Shown here: positions 40,785 to 49,215 of the stretch, one piece after another
How positions within the stretch are numbered: the stretch's first letter is position 1
Layout of the letters: each line of letters begins with the position of its first letter
Assembly: GCA_002503985.1 (NCBI GenBank)
Contig: DASW01000006.1
Location: 1-64,000, forward strand
From: Thermoplasmata archaeon UBA61
GTDB taxonomy: Archaea > Thermoplasmatota > Thermoplasmata > Lutacidiplasmatales > UBA184
Length of the DNA: 64,000 nucleotides
Direction of reading: 5' to 3'
Notes under the pieces: generated by a model
Told to the model about the DNA's origin: nothing
What the model saw: only the letters and a program-made list of their open reading frames with translations
Databases searched by the model: none
Translations under genes and position numbers: made by a program

Positions 40785-41446
40785 GGACCCTTCCCGATTC
40801 TTGGAGGAGGACCCAACAGGTCCTGAACGTGGACTTCCCGGTGCGATTCTTGATCTACGTGGGAATCGGGGTGGGGGCCGGTTGGGCCACCCAGTACGGC
40901 GGCCAACCCGCCTGCCTGTTCGGCCTCGAGAACGCGGCGGAGCTGGCCTCCGGGAAGGATGCGGCGATGCCCGGCACGGTCTCGCACGAGGTCGCCCACC
41001 TTGCCCACGACGAGTGGAGGCGACGGAGGGGACTACGAGGCATCGTGGGACCGAGCGGACCGTTCTGGCAACTCTACGAGGAGGGGTTCGCGACGGAGTG
41101 CGAACGTCGCATCGAAGACCCCCGCTCGTTCCGGCTCCGGACCGGCCGCGCGGACTGGTTACCGTGGTGCACCCGGCATCGGGCCTGGCTCGCCGCTAAG
41201 TTCCTCCGCGATGCGGGGGCGCGTCGATCGATGCGCCCGTTCTTTGGCTCGTGGTACAACATCCGCGGCCACATCGACTCTGGCTACTATCTCGGGCAAG
41301 AGATGGTCCGGGAGTGGACCGAGACCGCCTCATTGCGGGAGGTGGCCCTGCTACCCGAACCCGCGGTCCGAAGAAAGGCGAGGTTGACCTTGCGCCGGTG
41401 GGCGGAGGGCGAGCACACCCTACGGAAGGGCGCCCGCGTTCGATGA
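40748..41446 (+). CDS. Zincin-type metalloprotease-like protein (C-terminal part of a frameshifted gene)
   Basis: A 232-aa frame with a gluzincin-like zinc motif H80-E81-V-A-H84 (TVSHEVAHLAHDEW) and a downstream YEEGFATECE that could give the third ligand. FGSWYNIRGHIDSGYYLGQEMV follows, as in DUF2268-like predicted proteases. ATG 40748 is internal; upstream codons in this frame back to 40703 and the separate frame from 40530 supply the missing N-terminus. Function unknown, probably peptide hydrolysis or a degenerate relative. Confidence 0.7.
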   Translation: MPRIRRLHRTLLRTLPDSWRRTQQVLNVDFPVRFLIYVGIGVGAGWATQYGGQPACLFGLENAAELASGKDAAMPGTVSHEVAHLAHDEWRRRRGLRGIVGPSGPFWQLYEEGFATECERRIEDPRSFRLRTGRADWLPWCTRHRAWLAAKFLRDAGARRSMRPFFGSWYNIRGHIDSGYYLGQEMVREWTETASLREVALLPEPAVRRKARLTLRRWAEGEHTLRKGARVR

Positions 41447-41524
41447 CCGGCCGCGAGGGGCTCGCCGCTGACGGAAACCCCCTTAGCGCACCCCGACCTG
41501 GACCGGTCCGAGGATAGGGGACGA

Positions 41525-41746
41525 ATGAAGGAATACCGGATCCTGAGGGAGATCGAGAACGCACGGATCGGACCGAACAACCACCAGCTCCTCGAGGACA
41601 AGATCAACGAACTCGCCCGGGACGGGTGGGTCGTGAGTTCCTTCGGGGTCACCCACGCGACCTCGGGCGTCGGTCCGATGGTTTCGACGAACGCCTGGTT
41701 CTGCGCGCTTCTCGAGCGGGAAACTAAGAAGGCCGGCGCTCGCTAG
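41525..41746 (+). CDS. DUF4177-like small protein
   Basis: A 73-aa protein with the pattern EYRILREIE...LLEDKINELARDGWVVSSFG...FCALLERE that matches DUF4177-type small proteins (a strand, a helix with LNELGxxGWE, then strands). Cellular role unknown. It ends overlapping the 3' end of the convergent phzF-like gene by 4 bases. Confidence 0.78.
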   Translation: MKEYRILREIENARIGPNNHQLLEDKINELARDGWVVSSFGVTHATSGVGPMVSTNAWFCALLERETKKAGAR

Positions 41747-42624
41747 GGAAGGCGGAGCTCGCCTTGGACCACGGGCGCGAAGAACCCTCCCACCCGCACG
41801 TTGGTCACCTTCTCCCCCGAGCGGTCGGCTCGGGCGGAGATACGGCTCGTTCGATGGCACTCGATCCCCTGTTCGATCTCGACCGGTGAACCCGACGCGA
41901 CCAGTCCGTTCCGGACCATCCACGCGGCGGCGGGGCCGGCCGCGGAACCCGTGGCGGGGTCGTCCCCTCCGTAGAACACCATCCGCGCGTGAAGGTGCGC
42001 GTCGCCGGCCACGGTCTTTCGACAGACCGCGTAGAAGAACTGCGCATCCGTCGTCGTGAGGTATTTCTCCAGTCGGTTCCAATCGGGAGCCCAGTTCTGG
42101 AGCGCTTCCAATCGGACGAAGGGGACGATCGCGAACGGAATTCCCGTGGACACCGTCTGGATAGGCAGGTCCTTCTCGAGCTCGGCGAGGGGGACACCCA
42201 ACGCGTCCGCCACGCGCTCCGGCTCGTGGACGCGACCGAACGTGGGCTCGATCTGGGTCATCTCTCCGAAGGTTCGGCCCCCGCGGTCCGAGAAGCGGAC
42301 CGGCACGGGTCCGACATTGAGCTCGAGAACTACCTCGTCCCCGGCACCCTGCCCTCGGAGCACAGCGGCCGTTCCGAGCGTGGGATGGCCGGCGAACGGC
42401 ATCTCCTCCCTCGTCGAGAAGATCCTCGTTCGGAAGCCCCGCGTGCGTTCCACGGATTTCTCACGACGGAGCACGAAAGTCGTCTCGGAGAGGTTGAACT
42501 CGCGTGCGATCGCGAGCATCTCGGCGTCGGTCAGTCCGGTCGCATCGGGGAGGACCGCGAGCGGGTTCCCTTCGAGCGGCGTCGTCGTGAAAACGTCGAT
42601 CGTGGCGAAGGAGAACCGTCGCAT
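41743..42624 (-). CDS. PhzF-family isomerase/epimerase
   Basis: A 293-aa protein of the diaminopimelate-epimerase-like PhzF fold. The N-terminal DVFTTTPLEGNPLAVLPDA, the catalytic glutamate in FNLSETTFV, FAGHPTLGTAAVL, and GGDDPATGSAAGPAAAW near the end are all diagnostic. Phenazine genes are absent, so the substrate is some other small molecule. ATG 42624 lies 28 bases from a TATA-like CGTAATAGG, suggesting a leaderless mRNA. Confidence 0.92.
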   Translation of the reverse strand: MRRFSFATIDVFTTTPLEGNPLAVLPDATGLTDAEMLAIAREFNLSETTFVLRREKSVERTRGFRTRIFSTREEMPFAGHPTLGTAAVLRGQGAGDEVVLELNVGPVPVRFSDRGGRTFGEMTQIEPTFGRVHEPERVADALGVPLAELEKDLPIQTVSTGIPFAIVPFVRLEALQNWAPDWNRLEKYLTTTDAQFFYAVCRKTVAGDAHLHARMVFYGGDDPATGSAAGPAAAWMVRNGLVASGSPVEIEQGIECHRTSRISARADRSGEKVTNVRVGGFFAPVVQGELRLP

Positions 42625-42732
42625 CGAGGGGGTTGGGCCTGGGTTCCCTATTACGGTTCCATCGGGGTGGTTCTGTCCGCGTCGGTGACCGGAACGGGCC
42701 GGGAAGCGGAGAGAAGGACGCGGGCGGGGTCA

Positions 42733-43542
42733 CTAGGGCGCGCGCCCTGTCCCTAGGTCGATCCAGACTCCCTCGCTGACCTTTTGGTAGCCGAGCCGAT
42801 CGTACACCCGGATCGCCACGTCATTGTCCTGCCGCACGTAGAGGCCGACACATCCGACCGCGTTCAGGGCCTCCCTCGTGACTGCCGACGTCACTTGGGC
42901 CGCGTAGCCTTTCCCGCGGTGGCTGGGGAGGGTTCGGACACCGCCTACGATCCATACCTCGGGGGTCCTCACCAACGTGCCGGCCGCGGAGACCAGAGCG
43001 GTATCCTCGAAGATCCCATAGACGACCTCGTCGTCCAAGTGCCGGCGGTGTTCCTCCATCACCTGCTCATTGAGGGGACTGGTACGCGAAGCGACCAGCC
43101 GAGCATACTCTTCGGCATGCTTTCCGGTCAACCGGACCGCGCGGGTCGAGAGGACCGGTCGCGCCGACCCCTTCTCGGCCGCCATGATGTTCTCGGGGTA
43201 GATGCCGCTCGTCTCGAACCGACCGGTTACCTGCGGCGCGAGCGCGGGCTCCGTGATGACGACCGCGTTCCGGGCCGGAAGATGCGCGAGCAGCGCTTCG
43301 GTCGCATCGGGTCTTCCGAACAGATGGACCCACTTCACCCCGAGCTCGCGAGCGTCGTGGACGAGCAGGTGCGCGCGAAGCTGACCGTCCACTCGCGCGG
43401 TCCACAGTTCCGTTCGAGCGGTTTCGTGGGAGAGGTCGTGGAGCACGAAGGCGTTCCGAAGGGGGTCCGAGCCCAGGTACGACCTCAGCTCGTCGGTGAC
43501 GTCCCGTACCGACTCCACCACCGTGGAACCTCTACCGGGCAT
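42733..43542 (-). CDS. GNAT N-acetyltransferase
   Basis: A 269-aa protein with an N-terminal GNAT-like half (SDPLRNAFVLHDLSHETART) and a complete C-terminal GNAT domain: VWIVGGVRTLPSHRGKGYAAQVTSAVTREAL with the R/Q-x-x-G-x-G/A acetyl-CoA loop, then LYVRQDNDVAIRVYDRLGYQKV. This FR47-like layout is seen in amino-acid or small-molecule acetyltransferases. Substrate unknown. A TATA-like box (TTGATAGC) lies about 29 bases upstream. Confidence 0.87.
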   Translation of the reverse strand: MPGRGSTVVESVRDVTDELRSYLGSDPLRNAFVLHDLSHETARTELWTARVDGQLRAHLLVHDARELGVKWVHLFGRPDATEALLAHLPARNAVVITEPALAPQVTGRFETSGIYPENIMAAEKGSARPVLSTRAVRLTGKHAEEYARLVASRTSPLNEQVMEEHRRHLDDEVVYGIFEDTALVSAAGTLVRTPEVWIVGGVRTLPSHRGKGYAAQVTSAVTREALNAVGCVGLYVRQDNDVAIRVYDRLGYQKVSEGVWIDLGTGRAP

Positions 43543-43810
43543 CCCGGGCGAGAGCAGCTCGTCCCGCTATCAAGTCACCCGTTCGCGGGCCCCCGAAGCC
43601 CTGTCCCCAGGGCGAACGTGGTTCCGCCACCGAGGAGGCTTGACGAGTCGGTGCGACCGAAGTAGGACCCGGACTACACCTCGCCCGTGCCTCATCTTTA
43701 AGAGAAGAGCGCGGAATCGGTCGCTCACGAACGGCGACCTTCGAGACCACGAAGCCGACCTGACGCGCGTCCTCCGACGCATCGAAAGCCGCACGGCCTT
43801 CGCCGAGGCG

Positions 43811-45124
43811 ATGGCGCAGCGGGTGCGGGGAGAGAACATGAACCTCGACTCGAAGTCCCTCAGCACCTCCGCTACTACTCCGTGGCTCGGGGTCGCGTTC
43901 CGGGCGTGGTCCGGGACGCGCTGGGTGGAGACCGCGGTCTCCGGGTTGGACGGTCGCGCGCTCGCTGTCGCCGCCGAGGCCCTAGAATCGCAGCTCGCCA
44001 CCGGCCGGACGGGGGGCCCGCCCCCCGGACCGGCGGCCACGACCGTCGGGTCGTTCGACACGGCCCCGCCGCGGCCGATGCGGGACCTGGGGACCGAGGG
44101 AACGCTCGCGCGGGTTCGAGAGCTGTTCCGATGGGCCACCGATGACCCGATGATCAAGTTCGTGCGGGTGGGTCTCAGCTGGAACGAGGAGGAGCGGCAC
44201 TATCTCAACACCGCCGGAGCCAACTGTTACCAACGTTTCGACCGGGTTCGGGTCGGTGTCATTCCGGTCGCGATCGAGAACGGTCGCTCGGAGTACGACG
44301 TTCTTCAGGTCGGCAGCCTAGGAGGCCAAGAGCTTCTCGATTCTCTCACCGAGACCCGGGTCCACCAGGCCACCGCCATGGCCAAGGCGCTCCTGAAGTC
44401 CCGAGCTCCTCCGAGCGGGCTGATGAACGTCCTGCTCGACCCCGGGACCACCGGGACGTTCGCCCACGAATCCTTCGGTCATGGGGCAGAGGCCGACCAG
44501 TTCGTTCGGAACCGGTCGTACCTGCAGCCGCTGCTGGGAAAAACGATCGCACCGGAATTCCTGACCCTCGTGGACGACGGCTCTATTCCGGGCGCGTGGG
44601 GTTCCATCCATTTCGATGACGAGGGCCACCCGAGCCAGCGTACGCTGCTCGTGGACCACGGACGTTTCGTCGGGGCTCTCCACGACCGCGGCACGGCGTT
44701 CGCATTGGGGGCCTCACCGACCGGCAACACCCGACGGTCCGATTTCCTCGGGCAGGCGTTCGTGCGGATGACCAACACCTTGATCGAGCCGGGAGACTGG
44801 AACCTCGAAGAGCTGGTCCGCGAGACGCGCGACGGGGTCCTGCTCGAGCGTTGGGAGAGTGGGATGGAGGACCCCCTCGGGGGACAGATGCAGTTGAAGG
44901 TCCGTCGGGGTCACCGGATCGAGAACGGGCAGCTCACCGACCTCGTCTCGGCCATGGTCCTGTCGGGAGGCGTTCTCCAGTTCCTCCGGGACATTCGGGG
45001 GATCGCGAAGGACGAGAACCCCGAGATCGCGGCAGGGTACTGCGGCAAAGGCTACGGAGACCTCCTGCCCGTGGGCGACGGGGGAGCGTACCTCCTTTCG
45101 CGAGCCTTGGTGGGGCCGTCATGA
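43811..45124 (+). CDS. tldD: TldD-family metalloprotease subunit
   Basis: A 437-aa TldD. The zinc motif HESFGHGAEAD (H219, E220, H224) is intact, followed by DDGSIPGAWGSIHFDDEGHPSQRTLLV and SGNTRR-like ASPTGNTRRSDF. TldD pairs with TldE to form a heterodimeric protease that trims peptides. The first ATG (43811) cuts the normal first helix; homologous-looking residues (DLTRVLRRIESRTAFAEA) extend upstream with no AUG, GUG or UUG back to an AT-rich TATA-like box at 43694-43702. The true start may be a rare codon. Coupled by ATGA to tldE. Confidence 0.9.
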   Translation: MAQRVRGENMNLDSKSLSTSATTPWLGVAFRAWSGTRWVETAVSGLDGRALAVAAEALESQLATGRTGGPPPGPAATTVGSFDTAPPRPMRDLGTEGTLARVRELFRWATDDPMIKFVRVGLSWNEEERHYLNTAGANCYQRFDRVRVGVIPVAIENGRSEYDVLQVGSLGGQELLDSLTETRVHQATAMAKALLKSRAPPSGLMNVLLDPGTTGTFAHESFGHGAEADQFVRNRSYLQPLLGKTIAPEFLTLVDDGSIPGAWGSIHFDDEGHPSQRTLLVDHGRFVGALHDRGTAFALGASPTGNTRRSDFLGQAFVRMTNTLIEPGDWNLEELVRETRDGVLLERWESGMEDPLGGQMQLKVRRGHRIENGQLTDLVSAMVLSGGVLQFLRDIRGIAKDENPEIAAGYCGKGYGDLLPVGDGGAYLLSRALVGPS

Positions 45125-46551
45125 GCGCTCCCTCCAACCTCGCCGCTCGGGTCGCGGACCGGTTGCGCGGGCTCGCCGGCCCCTGGGATGTATTCGCGGA
45201 GCACTCCCGCCGATTCGAGATCCATCTTAGCGGCACTCGCGTCGAGCTCACGCGGGGCCCGTTGGATCTCGAGGGGTTCGGCCTACGGCTCCTGCGCGCG
45301 GTCGAGGGGCAAACCGGCGTCGGCTTCCAGGCATCCACCGACTTTTCGGAACGCGGGGTCCGCACGGCGGTGGAGGAGGCCGAGACGTTCGCCCGGTTCA
45401 ACCAGTTCCCGGCGAAACACCCCGAGCTGCCGGGCGGGCGCCCATCGACCGGGGACGGAGCCAAGATCGTCGACCCGGCCCTGTGGTCCGACCCGGCCGG
45501 CGCGCTCGAACGGTACGGGGCCGCCCTCCTGGCCGCGTTCGAGGGACGGAACGGCGTCGTCCCGAGCTTCAGCTCTATCAAGGCAACACTCACCGAGGCC
45601 TCGGTCGCGAACTCGACAGGCCTCACCTATGCCTACGCGCACACCGCGGTCGAGACGGAGGTTGCGGTGAAGGCGTTCGGAGGGCCCGAAGGACGGCCCC
45701 CCGGGGAATATTGGTTCAGCGACCTCGGACGTCGCCTCGACCCCGGTCCGCTCCCAACCCTTGCGGCCGATTGGGCACGGTTCGCCGAGGACGCCCGTCG
45801 CGCCAAGTCGCCGCCGAACGGAGAGGTCCCGGTCGTACTCCCACCCGACGTGCTCGCGGGGATCGTTCCGGCGGTCGTGCGCTTCCAGTTCGGCGCTTCG
45901 GCGCGGCTGCGGGGTCTCGGGGTCGTGTCGGAGTCGCAGGTTGGGGCCGAGGGCCTGGATGTATTCGACGACGGGCTGCTCGACTGGGGGGTCGGTTCGT
46001 CCCCCGTCGACGACGAGGGTACCCCTCAGCGGAAGCGCAAGCTCATCTCGAACGGACGGGCGTCGCAGCTCCTCTACGACGTGCTCCACGCCGACGCGTT
46101 GGGAGCTGCCTCCTCGGGAAACGGAGTGCGCACGTCCGGGTTCGACCCGGGCGCGAACCTCTGGTTGAAGTTCACGAGACGCCCCGCGCCCGAAGCGAGC
46201 ACGATCGTCATCCCGCCGGGAAACGGCGGAACCGATGCGGAGATCGTCGAGCAGGTCGACGACGGGGTCTGGGTGCAGCAAATCGCGTGGGCCCAACCGG
46301 ACGAAATGGGCGGACGGTTCGGGGGCGAGATCCGTATCGGCTACCGCATTCGCCACGGAAAGCTGGCGGAGCCCGTACGGGGCGGCACCGTCGGCGGAGG
46401 CGTCGTCACTCGCGAAGGAACTCCATCCCTCCTGCACGACCTCTCGGTGATCGGGTCGAGGCCCAAGCTGATGGGGAGCCTATCGAGCCCGACGCTGCTG
46501 GTCCGAAACCTTTCGGTGTCGGGCGACGACCATGCACCCGCCCCCCCTTGA
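45121..46551 (+). CDS. tldE: TldE/PmbA-family partner subunit
   Basis: A 476-aa PmbA/TldE-type protein that lacks the HExxxH motif, as expected for the noncatalytic partner. It has GVGFQASTDFSERGVRTAVEEAE at the N-terminus, FSSIKATLTEASVANSTGLTYAYAHT, ARLRGLGVVSESQVGAEG, and RKRKLISNGRASQLLYDVLHADALG. Start ATG 45121 overlaps the tldD stop. Both subunits together probably form a peptidase in the cytosol. Confidence 0.9.
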   Translation: MSAPSNLAARVADRLRGLAGPWDVFAEHSRRFEIHLSGTRVELTRGPLDLEGFGLRLLRAVEGQTGVGFQASTDFSERGVRTAVEEAETFARFNQFPAKHPELPGGRPSTGDGAKIVDPALWSDPAGALERYGAALLAAFEGRNGVVPSFSSIKATLTEASVANSTGLTYAYAHTAVETEVAVKAFGGPEGRPPGEYWFSDLGRRLDPGPLPTLAADWARFAEDARRAKSPPNGEVPVVLPPDVLAGIVPAVVRFQFGASARLRGLGVVSESQVGAEGLDVFDDGLLDWGVGSSPVDDEGTPQRKRKLISNGRASQLLYDVLHADALGAASSGNGVRTSGFDPGANLWLKFTRRPAPEASTIVIPPGNGGTDAEIVEQVDDGVWVQQIAWAQPDEMGGRFGGEIRIGYRIRHGKLAEPVRGGTVGGGVVTREGTPSLLHDLSVIGSRPKLMGSLSSPTLLVRNLSVSGDDHAPAPP

Positions 46552-46605
46552 CCCGTCGGAAGAACGGTGAACCCGCCGGTCCCCGCGCACCGAGCCTCCC
46601 GCCAG

Positions 46606-46613
46606 ACTATTTG
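46606..46613 (+). promoter_or_regulatory. TATA-like box before the kelch-MFS chimeric ORF
   Basis: ACTATTTG is centred about 28 bases before GTG 46638, favouring that codon as a leaderless start over ATG 46686. Confidence 0.4.
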
Positions 46614-46637
46614 CTGTCCCCGGCTCTTCCCGCCCGC

Positions 46638-47687
46638 GTGACCTTCCCTACCTCGGACCCCGGGTGGGGTCCTCGCGGACGGGCGATGCCTCGCCCCTTA
46701 GCGCGATGGGTCGTCGTGGGGGCGCTTGTGGTGGCGTTCCTCACCGCGATCCCCGTGGTTTCCCTGGGAGTTTCCGCGATCGGTCAAGATCGCGGTCCTT
46801 CCGCAGCCCCTTCCGAAACGGGACATCGGCTGCTGCCGCAGGCGTGCCGGCCGCTCGTTACCTGTTCCCAGCTTTCGGGACGGGCCAAGAACCCCGAAGG
46901 AGGGGGGCCGGCCGATTTCCAACCGGACCACGTCGTGGCCTGGTCGCAGTTCGCTTCCCCCCCGGCCGGCTTCGGAGTGGACGGCGGAATGGTCGCGAAC
47001 GCGTCGAGCGGAGAAGCCGTCGCGTTCGGGGGAGTGAGCGCGGGCGTCCTCGTCAACTCGACCTTCGTCTACACGGCGGCAACGAACCGCTGGTCCCCCC
47101 TGAATCCCCCCACGACGCCGAGCCCCCGGAGCGATTTCGACATCGCCTTCGACCCGGCGACCGGTAACGCGACCCTGTTCGGGGGATTGACGAACCTCAC
47201 GAGCCTGAGCGTCTCCAACCAGACCTGGACCTACCACTTCGGGTCCGAGCGCTGGACCCTATCGACCGGAACCCCGGCGCCGCCGGCCCGTGAAGCGGCC
47301 GCGTTCGCCATCGACCCGAGCCTCGGAGTGGGCTTCCTGTTCGGGGGAGGGGTCGCCATCGGTGCCGTGGTCCTGGCGCTCGGCCTCACCGGTGATCTGG
47401 CCGTCGCCTTCGCCCTGATGCTCGGGCTGGGCGTGACCCTCGCGGTCACCAACATTCCGATCAACGTGGTATTGCAGGCCAAGATCCCCGGACGACTGCT
47501 CGGGCGGGTGGGAGCCGCGTTCGGCGCCCTCGTCACGGGAGTCAGTCCCGCGGGCCCCATCTTCGCGGGGTGGTTGGCCCAGAGATGGTCCGTGGGTGGC
47601 GTCTTCGTGTTGTCCGGGGCTGTCATTATGGTCGTGATCGGCGTGGGCGCCGTGACCATGCCTTCCCTGCGGTCCGTCGAGTACTAG
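46638..47687 (+). CDS. Chimeric ORF: secreted kelch-like N-terminus joined to MFS transporter C-terminus
   Basis: A 349-aa frame with two unrelated parts. Residues ~17-235 have a signal helix (WVVVGALVVAFLTAIPVVSLG) and kelch-type repeats (EAVAFGGVSAGVLVNSTFVY, NATLFGGLTNL, GVGFLFGG), like large surface proteins of Thermoplasmata. At about 47340-47352 (FLFGGG) it changes into membrane helices of a major facilitator transporter (TNIPINVVLQAKIPGRLLGR, then two to three helices). A secreted kelch protein would not end so. A deletion that fused two genes, or an assembly join, is likely. GTG 46638 or ATG 46686 may be the start. Confidence 0.7.
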   Translation: MTFPTSDPGWGPRGRAMPRPLARWVVVGALVVAFLTAIPVVSLGVSAIGQDRGPSAAPSETGHRLLPQACRPLVTCSQLSGRAKNPEGGGPADFQPDHVVAWSQFASPPAGFGVDGGMVANASSGEAVAFGGVSAGVLVNSTFVYTAATNRWSPLNPPTTPSPRSDFDIAFDPATGNATLFGGLTNLTSLSVSNQTWTYHFGSERWTLSTGTPAPPAREAAAFAIDPSLGVGFLFGGGVAIGAVVLALGLTGDLAVAFALMLGLGVTLAVTNIPINVVLQAKIPGRLLGRVGAAFGALVTGVSPAGPIFAGWLAQRWSVGGVFVLSGAVIMVVIGVGAVTMPSLRSVEY

Positions 47688-48015
47688 CCGATTCGACCCT
47701 CCCCCAGACCGCGGGACCCGTCGACCTCGCTCGCACAAAGCCGGGTCGCGCGGGCTCGATGATCGACCGCGGGGGCTTCCCGTGGGGCATCCCGATCAGA
47801 ATCCGGGCACTCGGCGTACCGTGACTCCCGGGAGGCCCACGGAATAGCGAGGAGGGGACCTGAGGAAAGACTTCAAGGGAGCGTTCCGTTCTTAACCTGA
47901 CGTCACTCGGCCGGTCACCTTGACGCCAGGCTCCTTCACATCAGAGCTGGCACGGATTCCCGTCAGGCTTATGGACCGCACCTGTGCGGTTTATCTACCA
48001 TGATTCCATGGCCCT
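47688..48015. other. 328-base intergenic region before the G1 peptidase
   Basis: No gene seen. The distal part holds the inverted repeat and TATA-like box of the peptidase promoter; the remainder (47688-47960) shows no recognisable element. Confidence 0.5.
47975..47997 (+). promoter_or_regulatory. Palindrome plus TATA-like box of the G1 peptidase promoter
   Basis: ACCGCAC-CT-GTGCGGT (47975-47990) is a perfect 7-bp inverted repeat that runs into the TATA-like GGTTTATCTA (47988-47997). The box is centred about 23-24 bases before ATG 48016, so the mRNA is probably leaderless. The repeat overlaps the position of TBP/TFB binding and looks like an operator. Confidence 0.5.
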
Positions 48016-48972
48016 ATGGGGGAATTCGTCTTGGACGAGAGTCGAGGAAAGAGAGAGACTTGGCGGAAAGAGAATCGAGGCACGCCGAAGGCCCTAACGC
48101 TCGCCGTCGTCGCCATGAGCGTGATGGGATTCGGTCTCGTCGGGGCGTTCCTGGCGGGAAACGCCGTGGCCAGTAAGGTCGCGCAGTCGGCCGGCATGGG
48201 ACCCGCCGCGCCGGCGCTCGCCGCGATCTTCCATGGTCCGGGAGTTCAGATGAGCGCTGTCAAGACCACCAGCGGTAACTGGGCCGGCTACGCCGACACC
48301 GTTCCGTCCACAGCCTATGGAACGATCACCGAGGCCTTTGGTGAGTGGGTAGTCCCATCGATCAATTGCGCCAAGGCGCACGGAGCATCGCTCAACGACA
48401 ACTGGGTGGGGATTGACGGGTACGGCACCGGCACGGTAGAGCAGGCCGGCACGCTCGGCTACTGCTCGAGCTCGACCGCGACCCCGTACTACTACGACTG
48501 GTTCGAGTTCTACCCGTACAGCGCTTCCGTCGGTGAGTTCTATGTCGCCGCGGGGGACGTGATTAACGCGTACGTCCTCTACAACCCGTACGTGACCATC
48601 GGCAACGGATCCGGGATTTACACCCTGGTCGTGAACGACCTGTCCGACTACTCCGCTTCGTTCTCGGTGACCGGCACCCCGAATGCGTGCACCGCAACGG
48701 GCTGTGAGACCGGACCGGACGGCTCGGCCGAGTGCATCTCGGAGCAGGCCAGCCAGTACCTGGCCGATTACGGCACGACGGGGTTCGTCTCGTGTGACTC
48801 CACGATCGGGGGAACCTGGTCGGGGATCGGAGGCCACGGAACCCACGCGACCCTCTACGAGATCAGCCAGAAGGAGGGCGTCAGCGGCAAGGTCGACCAG
48901 ACGCCGAGCAAACTAACAACCTACGACTACAAGGACGACTACTTCACCATCACCTGGAAGCACTACGACTAG
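48016..48972 (+). CDS. G1-family (eqolisin) acid endopeptidase
   Basis: A 318-aa secreted peptidase. A membrane or signal helix lies at about residues 26-50, followed by a pro-like linker and the beta-sandwich domain from SGNWAGYAD (residue ~86). The catalytic dyad of glutamic peptidases is visible: Q143 in TVEQAGT and E239 in the family motif region SAECISE (usually AEWIxE). W-V-G-I-D-G precedes the glutamine. G1 enzymes work at low pH, which fits an acidic habitat. The protein has eight cysteines outside the helix, possible disulfides. A strong terminator follows. Confidence 0.88.
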   Translation: MGEFVLDESRGKRETWRKENRGTPKALTLAVVAMSVMGFGLVGAFLAGNAVASKVAQSAGMGPAAPALAAIFHGPGVQMSAVKTTSGNWAGYADTVPSTAYGTITEAFGEWVVPSINCAKAHGASLNDNWVGIDGYGTGTVEQAGTLGYCSSSTATPYYYDWFEFYPYSASVGEFYVAAGDVINAYVLYNPYVTIGNGSGIYTLVVNDLSDYSASFSVTGTPNACTATGCETGPDGSAECISEQASQYLADYGTTGFVSCDSTIGGTWSGIGGHGTHATLYEISQKEGVSGKVDQTPSKLTTYDYKDDYFTITWKHYD

Positions 48973-48996
48973 TCGCAGAGGGTAGGAACCCTTTCG

Positions 48997-49035
48997 GGGT
49001 GTCGGGTCAACGCCCGACGCCCCTTCCTTCTTTTT
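48997..49035 (+). terminator. Hairpin and T-rich tract after the G1 peptidase gene
   Basis: GGGTGTCGGG-TCAACG-CCCGACGCCC forms a 10-bp stem (one G-U) and is followed by a pyrimidine tract ending in TTTTT at 49031-49035, resembling an intrinsic terminator 25 bases after the stop codon. Confidence 0.6.
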
Positions 49036-49084
49036 AGACTACGAGACCGCTTAGGAGCGCCTCAAGCCCCCGCGGAGAGAGGAG

Positions 49085-49157
49085 AGCCAAGGGAGGGAAT
49101 CGAACCCCCAGGAAACGGATCTGCAGTCCGTCGCATTAACCATTCTGCCACCTTGGC
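49085..49157 (-). tRNA. tRNA-Cys (anticodon GCA)
   Basis: A complete cloverleaf on the minus strand: acceptor GCCAAGG/CCTTGGC, anticodon stem ACGGA/TCCGT with loop CTGCAGA (anticodon GCA), T-arm GGGGG-TTCGATT-CCCTC, discriminator T as usual for tRNA-Cys. No intron. Confidence 0.97.
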
Positions 49158-49180
49158 GCGATAGAGGGGAGGGGGACCCT

Positions 49181-49190
49181 TCCTTAAAAC
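49181..49190 (-). promoter_or_regulatory. TATA-like box of tRNA-Cys
   Basis: GTTTTAAGGA on the minus strand is centred 29 bases before the tRNA 5' end. Confidence 0.5.
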
Positions 49191-49215
49191 CGACGAGGGG
49201 GGAAGCGGGCCGAGC

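Noticed and set aside
45483..46637. 5' extension of the kelch-MFS frame across tldE
   Set aside because: It overlaps tldE in another frame, is Arg/Pro-rich, and precedes a clear signal peptide and promoter.
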